Positions 55,801 through 64,000 of a DNA stretch of 64,000 nt are shown here, piece after piece. Each line of letters begins with the position of its first letter. The first letter of the stretch is position 1. This DNA comes from Oscheius tipulae (Eukaryota > Nematoda > Chromadorea > Rhabditida > Rhabditidae). The notes beneath the pieces were generated by a model. The model ran no database searches. It saw only the letters and a program-made list of their open reading frames with translations, and was not told the DNA's origin. A program made the translations under genes and the position numbers. The DNA lies in NCBI GenBank assembly GCA_037178975.1, contig JASJZH010000005.1, forward strand, positions 7,130,001 to 7,194,000. Reading direction: 5' to 3'.

Positions 55801-56024
55801 GAATACGACATAGACTCGCTGGTCGTATTTGTAGAATGGGATATTTGGTTTGAGACCTCAAATGAAGGGTATGACCATAAGTAAAAAAATCTTCACTCTG
55901 AAGTGCACATACCAATTCTGACGACATTCGTTTTGATCTCGACAGCGGTTCCTTTTGAGCCTGGTGGCTGTTTCTTGGCCAGTTGAACTGCGCTAAGCGC
56001 AACCTTCGACATCTGCTGCTCCAT
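52843..56024 (-). CDS. WAGO-like Argonaute, predicted slicer-inactive
   Basis: About 12 exons from ATG 56024, which follows GTTTTCAG, to TAA 52843; nearly 900 residues. The PAZ/L2 region includes NTNEILKTAKALPGEEDR and QPDMKVFRREDIPALRDG; the MID region is VSMGLSKGMKIAQP and MQLVFIITSDQITLH. The PIWI domain reads LGGLSKLILSG, FFGFEFSHPAPLTP, HGKPSVVGYAANVQK, LVVYFNGISEGQF, IPPGIVIDRHVISP and STISVPVPLIVADRYAKRG. The catalytic triad DDH of slicing Argonautes is replaced by Glu (FEFSHP), Asn (YFNG) and Asp (IVADRY). That pattern and the ADRYAKRG block match nematode secondary-siRNA Argonautes (WAGO clade), which act by recruiting silencing machinery. Nuclear or cytoplasmic action cannot be told. 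Confidence 0.92.
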
Positions 56025-56486
56025 AGCACTGAAAACAAAATAAATGAAAGAAAAAATAGAAGGGAGGAAGAAAACGTATCAACCAGTGGCATTAAATGAA
56101 ATGATAAAAAACTTTTACCTTTATTTTTTTAGGAAAAGGATACAAGTTTGGCAAAGTTTGACTCGTAATCAATGCCAGAGCGAGCTCAATTGCATGCGGG
56201 TACAACTTGAGGGGACAGGTCGAGTAGGTTTACGTTCAAAGTTGGATAGTGCCAAGCCCTGAATACGATGCCAGTGTCAAAACAACAGAAAAACGGGTGT
56301 AAACACGCAAAAATAGCGAAAATCTGACAGTCCGGGTTACTGTATCCTCGCGAGACCACTCCGCCTTTAAAGAATTCGTAAGCGCCGGAGACTGGAAATG
56401 ACTATACCGATCTCTGTGTTTTACATTTTACTCTTCTTTTCCTTGTTTTGTGTTCCTGAAATCCTCGAATTACTGCTTTTCAGAGA
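56025..56486. promoter_or_regulatory. Divergent promoter region between the Argonaute and LAMTOR3 genes
   Basis: A 462-nt gap between opposite start codons without a coding exon. It contains the CTGCTTTTCAG acceptor 3 nt before the LAMTOR3 ATG and AT-rich tracts. No specific site is claimed. Confidence 0.45.
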
Positions 56487-56984
56487 ATGACAGTGGGGAC
56501 AGACCTTGTCCAAGAGTTCGAAAGGATCCTGAAGATGTGCGACTGCGCCCAGACGCTCTTTGTCACAGATCTTGAAGGTATTTTTTTTGTTCTCTCACAG
56601 TATATTTCCATCTTCCAGGCGTTCCGATTATTACCGTTGGAGAGGAGCTCCGTGGCCGACAGCTAATCATTTCGAACTTTCAAGGAGCCGTGGACCAGAT
56701 GAACAAGATTGGACTTGGAAATCACAAAGTCTCCTTCTTTTCCTACGAAGCCACACAAATCGTGATATTGGACTTCCCACAAGTCACCGTCTTTATCTGT
56801 TCGAGACACCCAGACGTAGCTAATGTTGGACTAACGATGAAGTTGCGCAACGAAATTAGTAGAGTCAGTTCTTTTCTTCTGCTTCTTGCAATCGCCCTTT
56901 TAGGTACTTCCCTTCCTAATGAAAGCTGTACCTCAAATGCTCGAGGATCGCATGCTGAACTATTTCGACCGACAATCCTATTGA
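56487..56984 (+). CDS. lmtr-3: LAMTOR3/MP1, Ragulator subunit
   Basis: Three exons. The roadblock fold reads LFVTDLEGVPIITVGEE, then FQGAVDQMNKIGLGNHKVSF, EATQIVILDFPQVTVFIC, DVANVGLTMKLRNEIS. The last exon (PFLMKAVPQMLEDRM) ends QSY at TGA 56982; about 120 residues, the normal size. Ragulator tethers Rag GTPases and mTORC1 to the lysosome; LAMTOR3 pairs with LAMTOR2. An acceptor consensus sits 3 nt before the ATG. Confidence 0.85.
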
Positions 56985-57320
56985 CTTCTCACCTAGTTTT
57001 GCACAAAAACAATAAACATTTTTCAAAGATTCATAAAACAACTTGTACCGGTAACCATGAGATAAGTGAGCACACAAAAAGGGGAAAGTGACACGGGAAC
57101 CAAATAAGTGACTATGGGATATGATTGACCTGTGTATTGCTTTAGAAAGGCTGAATTACAAAAGAGCGAATAATTATGGATGTGAGTGGAGTATGTTCCC
57201 TAGTCTCGGAGAGCTGACTTTGGAGTTCCGTAATGATCGTCTTGAAAGTCCTCGACATTCCCAGCAGTTCGCGCTTGATCGGGGCAAGACTGATACTTTT
57301 CTCTGCTCGTTCAAACTCTA
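56985..57320. other. Convergent 3' ends, no gene
   Basis: A 336-nt gap between the stop codons of LAMTOR3 (+) and the gamma-tubulin complex gene (-). AATAAA near 57010 suits the + mRNA. No coding exon seen. Confidence 0.5.
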
Positions 57321-60300
57321 TCACAGATTCTGAAGCATCTGGTTGATCTGAACAGGGCGAATTACGAAGAAAACATCTATCGTACCAGAATTTACGGAGC
57401 ACTCTATCTCCTTTTCAAAGTGAATACTTTCCTTCGAGAGAGAATACGCCAATTGAACTGTCTTGCTAATAAGCGTGGCGGCTTTCTCTCCTTCCTCGTT
57501 ACAGAACAGCAGCGTGTGGAGCTCAGCCAGAAAAACTTGATGTTGCCGAGCAGTTGATTCAACATCGCTGACTTCGTTCAGACGGGCATGGAATCGACCA
57601 GATGCTTGAGAAATCTGAAATGAGAACGTTTTTAGACCAAGCAAAGAGTTTTACCGCTACAAGAGAGTACTGCCTAATGGATAGAAAAAGACGCAGAAGC
57701 CTTGAACAGCTTGCACTCATCATTCGATGTAGTTGTGCGGACTCGTTCGAACGGCCGGCTTCTCTCTTGATTAGGCGAAGTCGCAAAGCGACATCTTCTG
57801 TGTTGAATAGCGCCGTTTGCAAAGACCAGAGGAAGTGAAACAGAGTCTCGTAACTGAAACAGGAACTTTGAAAAGTAAAAAGCACTTCCAACCTCGTCTG
57901 TGTATGTCTGAAGATTTTCTCGGACATTCCAGAGACTGTGAGCAGCGGATGAATAGAGTTGATGAACTGGCTACGAGCCGAACTAACTGATGAAGAGTCT
58001 CGCTAAATAGACAAGTTTTGAACTGAACTAGAACGAAACGTACAGAAACCAGCGTGTCAATTGTGACTTTAAATGGAAATGACTGAGCTGCTGGAGACTG
58101 TTTGACCGCGGCAACAAAAGCCATGAATGCCTGATCCCTTGTCAGTCCGAGCTCCTTTTCCGTTGACTTTCTAAAAACTTAGATGAGACAAAAAAACGTG
58201 ATAAACACGTACTTGACGCACTTGTGAAGAGCCAGGGCAAAAGGCGTATCGTCCAGAAGGAGATATCGCCGCGCCGCACTGAGATATTCCATCAAGTAGC
58301 CTTCTTTCATCAGTCGATCAACGACCTTTCTGCCAATCCATTTTGTCATCTCCGTCACTGTGCCGTTTATTTTGGCCCGTCCTTCGGGCAGAAAGAGGTT
58401 CTCTGGGACGACATTAGCTTCGATCAGCTCACGGAAGCGATCCAGCTGCTCCATTTCTTTCTCGGCTATCAACATTCTCGAAGTTCCGATTTTCAGCACC
58501 TAAAATGTGTTTACTAGAGGCAATGAGAGGTGAGTTTACGTTTTCAAGTGAAATTCCTGCTACAAAACAGGGCTGGTAGTCTATTCTGTAGCCAAAATCG
58601 CTGCTATCTTCCTGGATTATCCACTGAATGCTTTTCTTTGAACAATAACTGACCATGAACTAACCCTATCATCAATCAGCTCGCCGCCATTTATCCAACT
58701 CCTTAGGCCATTACAGAAGACACCCAGCGCGGCACTCAGAACAATTCTCATTACTCTGAAGACACAATTTGATGACACGCTAGATACATGACCAACTCTT
58801 CTGCCTCGGTGTCAAGGGATGCAAGCCAGAGGGTGTGAATTTCTTCCTGAAGCAGCAGAGTCGGTTCCCGGAGAGCTTCGACACAGCGACGGAGAGCATC
58901 GAGACGGAAGATCCAAGGACGTGCACGGAAGAGAATCAGGTGGACTCCTGCTTTACCCATAATCTAGAAGAGTTAGTAGAAGATAAAGTTAGACGAAGTT
59001 ACCTTGACTGGCAGATCACCAATGTCTACGAGATAGTGCTCGAGTACGATCTCGATGGCTCCCACAACAGCCTAAAATGTGACGTTAGACGGACGTTCGT
59101 AATTAATGTAAGCCTCTCTTGCCATACTGCCATCAGCATATCGTTTCACGGCCCGACGAATATCGTAGTAGGTGTTTCCAAGATGAAGAATGTCTTGCAC
59201 AGCCGTTTGCATTGACTGAAGTTTTCGTTTCACACGGAAAAAGGAGACACAAACTTCGCTGATGGAGCAAGTCTGTGAGACGACGACACGACCTCTTCCG
59301 TCGTTGACAAAATAGACTCCGCAGATCCCTTGTAGTGCTCCGCGCAGCTCACGACAGAAAGATTCGTTTGGCACAACTGAAATCGGTGTAAACGACTAGA
59401 GCAGATATTAGGAACAAACCCGGAGGTGTGCCGGTTCTGGCATCGATCGGTTTCCCTGGATAAGGAGGAGGTTTCGGTTGCCTCATGCTGAGCATGGTCT
59501 GGGATCGAACAGTTGTCGGCTCATCTTTTGTCCTCATTCCCGGTCTTACTGGAGTGCCATTCCTCAAAAGTACAAGATTTCAGGGAAAGGCCGTATACAA
59601 TTACATATTCAAGTAAAGTGGGTTCGCGACGGACGTCTTCTCGATCGAATTTTGTTGGAATTGGTTCTCCGGAGTAGATTGAATACTAAGAGACGGCTTG
59701 AGGGGGGTCAGTGGTTGGCCGGTCATCATGGATTGCGAACGATTGCGACTGCGAGATCGAGCCACACCATTGACGGAGCTGAGCGGAGAAGGAGTGACGA
59801 CTTCTACAAGTTGATAATTACTGGCATTTGTAAAATCAACGTACCTTCTTTGATCTTGTGAATTGGATCTCGACTCACAGCTCGCCTCAGAAAGGGCGAG
59901 GGTGGATCGGCACTGGAGGAAGAGACGGCAGTGTGTAGACTTTCCGATGACGGCAGCTTCATCATTCCTTGTTTGTTGTAGTAGAATCGGTTCTGAACCG
60001 CAGTGGTTAATGCTTGGACTGAAACAGGAATTAACCTTTCGGGCGTTAAATAGGAACTTGAGACTGCTGTCCGGCCTCTGCAGCTCACTGTCCCGTAGCT
60101 TCGTGATTTCGGTCTGAAGAATTCGAGCCATGTGGCTCGCATCACGCTGCTGTTTGACTGAAATTCAGATATTATGGTGCTTCTTCGGGAAAACCGACTT
60201 CTTGTGAGATAGGTATTGACCTCGCTGACATTTTGCAACGTATCTTCTACTACTCGGGCAGGGAAAACGGACGAAGCGGCTTCATTGGCCGTTCCTGAGA

Positions 60301-60405
60301 CATATTATTACGAGAAAATGAGGGAATCTGACCTTTGATCCCAAAAGCATGTAATAATTGTCTTGCAGCGTCAATCTGATCGAACTGCTTATATTGGACT
60401 GACAT
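57321..60405 (-). CDS. Gamma-tubulin complex component (GCP2/GCP3 type)
   Basis: ATG 60405 (QFDQIDAARQLLHAFGIKG), then polar coiled exons (MARILQTEITKLRDSELQ) and Ser/Pro-rich linkers. The Spc97/98 fold follows: LCGVYFVNDG-like GICGVYFVNDGRGRVV, then KLQSMQTAVQDILHLGN, WIFRLDALRRCVEALRE, DFGYRIDYQPCFVAGISLEN, LKIGTSRMLIAEKE, EYLSAARRYLLLDDTPFA, YETLFHFLWSLQTALF and ASGRFHARLNEVSDV with QVFLAELHTLLF. It ends at 57321. GCP proteins build the ring that nucleates microtubules at centrosomes. The N-terminal layout suits GCP3 slightly better than GCP2. An acceptor (TCTCGCAG) lies 1 nt before the ATG. Confidence 0.72.
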
Positions 60406-60614
60406 TCTGCGAGATGGGTATAACTAAACGAGAAGAAGAATAGAAGAGATATGAACAGAAAACAACTGAGACTTCAAACAGACAGCGAGAAAACGACGAG
60501 ATTTATTGGGAGCAGTACAAACATAGCGAAAATATGAACCGGTGGCATGTTGGGAGATGTAGATCAATAGAAAAGGAGCAGCAGATATGGGTCTCTATCT
60601 CCCGGCCACCAGCA

Positions 60615-61034
60615 CTATTTTTTGACCCCGCCGAATTTCTTCCGTTCGTAGAAGAGATCCGTTTTAGCGCTTCCAAGATTGACAATTTTTGGACAGCCGT
60701 CTCGATCCTTTTCTTGAATTGTGCACTCCTTGCAATAATAGGCATCGCTGCAGCCTGGTCCGCCACAGATCACACAACGTCCCTAAAAACATGTTTCGTT
60801 TGTATCGGAGCTTGAGGAAAACGAGCCTGATACGATCCGTAGTTGCACTCTTCACATATACGAACCAAGGCTGCCGGTCGTACATACGAATCACAGATAA
60901 CACATCGACCATCACCTGCAAACGTACAAAAGAATAGCAGTTTGATCTGAAAACTTACATTTATCACAGAGTCGTCCAATGGCTACACCTGGCTGTTTTC
61001 GGCAGAAGATGAGATCGGGATGGTGCTTGGCCAT
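60615..61034 (-). CDS. phf-5: PHF5A, splicing factor 3b subunit
   Basis: Three exons, 110 residues, one of the most conserved eukaryotic proteins: [75 protein letters not shown] and [12 protein letters not shown], stop at 60615. The CxxC pairs bind three zincs in a knot. PHF5A sits in SF3b, next to the branch-site adenosine pocket of the U2 snRNP. TATTCAG directly precedes the ATG. It ends 210 nt before the gamma-tubulin complex gene on the same strand, a possible operon. Confidence 0.98.
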
Positions 61035-61472
61035 CTGAATATTTTCACTTTGTAAGATGCGGATAAAGAGAAGTTCTAATACGAAAGAAAACTGTGACGG
61101 ATTGAGGAAAATACGCGTTCGAAATGACGGCTGGGGCGGATTTCGTGGTAGGACCGACGCCTTATTCGTTCAACATTTTTGTTGTACTGAATGAAGAGAA
61201 AAGAGAAAAACAAGCTCAAATACTATAGCAGGAACGAGAGATATATACAAAAGAGAGGAGAACAAATCTGGTATTTGGCTCGAACAGTATGGATTGGGCG
61301 GGAAAGTTTGACAAAAATCTGAGACTGGCCAGAAAAAGCAATACACAGACAGAGAATGGAAACTGCTTCACAACACCACAAAGAACTCCAAATTATATAT
61401 ACAAAAATTCATTTTATTATAATAGAATCATTGCACAAGAACAACATAAAAATATGACAACTTTTTGAGCAC
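61035..61472. other. Promoter of PHF5A and 3' UTR of the next minus-strand gene
   Basis: No coding exon in this 438-nt stretch. On the minus strand an AATAAAATG block near 61410-61425 could be the polyadenylation signal of the 61473 gene. Confidence 0.45.
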
Positions 61473-62431
61473 CTAAAGTGTGGTAGGCTGGGATTCCTGA
61501 ACGGTGAAAGACTCGATTTGCTGAAGAAGTGAATTGACAGCGACAAGATCCTGGGAGACATCTAGCTTGGGTTCGGAGATTGAAGTTTCCTTGAGAGGAA
61601 GGTCTTGAATACGGTGGCAAAGCTCGTCTGTTTCTTGTTTAGTTGGAAAAAAATACAGGGTGAACCTTCATAATTCTTGGGAATACTGCTCAGAGTCGTG
61701 TTGGAGAGAGTATTCGTCAGTTCGAGCATACCGATATTATTATCTACAGCTGGGACAAGCAACTGGCTGAAATTCATGGAATTCAGCTCCTCTACAGCTT
61801 CCTGAAGAATCTCTGCGGTCCTACGTTCCTGGTCGAACATAGCGGTAAGAGCTGGAAAACTACGTAAGACAAAAATGAGCTACCAAGCCTTTAGACACGG
61901 GAATTTTTGAGTTCATGAATCCTCTGTTGAGATAGCGAGCTCCACGAGAATAGAGACATGCACGAGACGGAGAAGAACACGGCGTACGGTTTCGATTCAG
62001 GGAGAACAGCAGAGCAGTATCGGCCAGATTGCGGACTTTGGTCGTTCGGTAGAACTTAGGCTGTTTGATGACACCTCTGAGGACGGAAAACTTCTGCTCA
62101 TGACGATTCTGAAAGAGAAAGAATTAAAGAAGACCTCCAGTCAAACTGACCACAAATGTTCGGCTTCCTCGTCGACGAATAGATGAATGAAGACGGAGGG
62201 AAAGAGGACCGGCTGAAACTGTACTCGTGCTAGCACTAACAGGCAGGCAAAAACGGCAGACGCCTTGTCCCTTACATGTACAGTAGGAGGTCGAACATTC
62301 CTTAAATGACTCATGCTGGTAAGAGAGAAGGACTAACCTGAACGAAGCTGAAGTCGAGCGAGAACAAGGTCTGATAGCTGTTTAGCGTGTAGTCGAAGGA
62401 AGAATTAAACAGAGGAGAGGCAGAGTCATAG
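61473..62431 (-). CDS. Unrecognised gene with a short Cys-rich segment
   Basis: Exons by eye: 62431-62338, 62300-62151, 62108-61889, 61851-61666, 61627-61473; the 5' end may extend further upstream. Reading: FDYTLNSYQTLFSLDFSFVQ, then a compact Cys-rich segment (ECSTSYCTCKGQGVCRFC), Ser/Thr- and Arg-rich text (SLRLHSSIRRRGSRTFV), KFSVLRGVIKQPKFYRTTK, LYSRGARYLNRGFMNSK, then an acidic helical C-terminus (RTAEILQEAVEELNSM) ending QPTTL (stop 61473). One intron starts GC (61888). Four to five introns join in consistent phase, so a real gene is likely. The Cys pattern is not a known finger to my eye. Confidence 0.5.
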
Positions 62432-63091
62432 CTGAAACTAGGAATTGAGGAAATTCTACGAAAATGGCAGGTTATAGTTCGGGCAAGGAACCCCGTTCGT
62501 TCAATGACGGAGTTCTCTCGCGTACAAGGACTCGCACAAATCAAAAATAACCTTGGAAAAAGGGAACATTCATGTTTTTTTTCGTCAAAAAGCGATTTTA
62601 CACAATGAGTTCTAAACACAAAGGGAAAGTAGCAGTTAAGCAAGAACCAACAGGAAAAATGACGAAAATAAAAGATATGCGTTTTGGACAAATGAAGAAA
62701 CGGGGTCACCTGCCAAACCTTTGACAAACAAAACGTACTAAGTGGACGAGTAAGATATGGAATTACTCGATCCCGTGCCTGGAACACACAGATTGAGATG
62801 CTTGTGACTTTCCTCTATGTCCTGCTGCTGATTTCCAGTGTAAAACATTAGCTGAACATGAATTTTAAACAAATAGCCAGCTCAAAAGATGGTACTTTGA
62901 GCGAATAACACTGTTCAATAATCTTTCGTAAGTCAAATAAAACTCTTTAAATACTGTCCCTTCCAACAAGCGAAAACGAAATACCCGACAAGTGACAAAA
63001 TTGCACGTATTCAAATGGATAGGATGAGGTTACAAACAGATGTAGTTGCAAGAATAAGGATGGCACATTGAGCAATCGACAAAGGAAGAGG
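62432..63091. other. Unresolved 660 nt
   Basis: A minus-strand open frame runs from 62787 into the gene above; its last part (VIERTGFLARTITCHFRR) could be coding, the rest is Phe/Leu-rich and looks non-coding. Start exons of the 61473-62431 gene probably lie here. Confidence 0.35.
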
Positions 63092-64000
63092 TTACAGAGG
63101 GATTCGTAAACACTGCATTTTTTCCTCCTTCCTCCAACATCGAACCTTCGTAATATCACCGTCAAATCGTCTATTTACATCGGCCAGTCGTTCCGAAATC
63201 CGTATCGACGAGATGGGCTGACTGACTGCCTCGAATTCCTCGTCTTTTATGTTCAGTCCCAGAGCTCCGTAGGCAGCAGTTCGCAACAGATTGAAGAAAG
63301 CCAGCTGTTGCTGTGAATTCTCAAATGCCACGACGTGTTCCAGCGCATTGACATGTCGTTCAACTATCTAAACAGTTGGTTCGATACGAAATTGAAGAAG
63401 AAATGAACCTCTTGATGATCTTTCGGATCACTATCCTGAGTGACATGTTCCAGGCGCAAATTGAAGGTGACCCGCTGGCGAATCTTGTCCACTTCGACCA
63501 AATTCCCGTCTGCCTTGTCACACATCTATAAGATATGCTGGATCATGCATATCTATAAAACAAACCATATTTCTTCTGAAGATGCGTTTTTCCATCACTC
63601 CGTTAAAATAGGCTCGCATCACGTCCTCCGGCAGCACTGGATATGTTGCAAGGCGAACAATCAGCGGGTTTTCGCGTTTCCGATTACGGTAGAGCAGCTT
63701 CTCTCCTTCGTCTCGGTATAGAAATAGCGATGGGATGACGACATCATCGCCCGAGTTCTTGTCTCCAGCCATCGCGAATGGAGGCTGACTTTGCGAGGCA
63801 GCAGTTTCCATGTGATCTGGAACCTTTTTCCTGATATTGCCATAAAATTGGCGAACCGATGATGATGGCTCCAACAGCTCCAGCCATCTGGGCATGCCTC
63901 GTCTTCTCGTGGAACATGCAATCCGATCGTTCCAGGACAGCAATACGGCCACGGATCTGAACTTGTTTTTAAAGAAAAACACAAAAAGTGGGTACCTTTT
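63092..64000 (-). CDS. PA-domain protein resembling the C-terminus of EDEM3 (5' part outside window)
   Basis: The first visible exon reads RGRIAVLERSDCMFHEKTRH then AQMAGAVGAIIIGSP, a protease-associated (PA) domain core; next, PPFAMAGDKNSGDDVVIPSL with LFLYRDEGEKLL, the usual end of the PA fold. Following exons hold RLEHVTQDSDPKDHQE and ISERLADVNRRFDGDI, stop at 63092. PA domains after a glycosidase occur in EDEM3, an ER mannosidase-like factor of glycoprotein degradation. The catalytic GH47 part would lie beyond 64000. Other PA proteins (RING E3 ligases, vacuolar receptors) are possible, since neither a RING nor a KDEL-type end is seen here. Confidence 0.55.

Noticed and set aside
63366-63385. 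GGTTCGA motif resembling a tRNA T-loop
   Set aside because: It lies in an intron of the PA-domain gene with no matching acceptor stem or anticodon arm.

Overview
The window looks like nematode nuclear DNA. Introns are mostly 35-60 nt with T-rich TTTCAG acceptors. A splice-acceptor consensus sits a few bases before many start codons, as expected for spliced-leader trans-splicing. The gene set is animal and partly nematode-typical: a WAGO-like Argonaute, DUF1057 alpha/beta hydrolases, ShK-domain secreted proteins, a UNC-8-class degenerin, TMC, and a CtIP/COM-1 homologue. No tRNA, rRNA or CRISPR array was recognised. About 29 protein-coding loci are called. Genes were rebuilt by joining exons by eye from GT/AG (sometimes GC/AG) sites, reading frame and family motifs, so exon edges are predictions.

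Layout. 1-8.9 kb: the 3' part of a YAP-like WW protein, then a large Munc13-4/BAIAP3-type gene whose two long introns each hold an antisense gene (a secreted protein and a two-LIM protein). 9-12.2 kb: a secreted TSP1 protein with a possible Kunitz end. 12.3-13.8 kb: a GC-rich structured segment and a dead mariner. 13.9-18.4 kb: a 71-aa membrane protein head to head with a TLC protein, thymidylate synthase, CtIP/COM-1 and prefoldin 6. 18.4-21.8 kb: poorly coding, two tentative small genes. 21.8-28.8 kb: a DEG/ENaC channel subunit, a 53-aa membrane micropeptide and presenilin. 29-33.8 kb: three tandem DUF1057 hydrolases and COX16, all on + with short spacing, a candidate operon. 33.9-36.9 kb: two ShK paralogues on -. 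37.2-42.2 kb: a TMC channel on -. 42.4-44.1 kb: an unrecognised multi-exon gene, then RPS5 (-), a one-thioredoxin-domain P5 (+) and an ammonium transporter (+). 50.3-64 kb: a class 3 lipase (-), a WAGO-like Argonaute (-), LAMTOR3 (+), a gamma-tubulin complex subunit (-), PHF5A (-), an unrecognised gene (-) and the end of a PA-domain EDEM3-like gene (-).

A dispersed repeat, present in at least four copies (4.25-4.80, 25.77-25.99, 26.85-26.99 and 47.29-47.96 kb), links several loci. Two copies lie in introns, one ending right at a splice acceptor. The genes do not form one pathway. Local links are the candidate operon, the tandem families (hydrolases, ShK) and the nested or head-to-head pairs.
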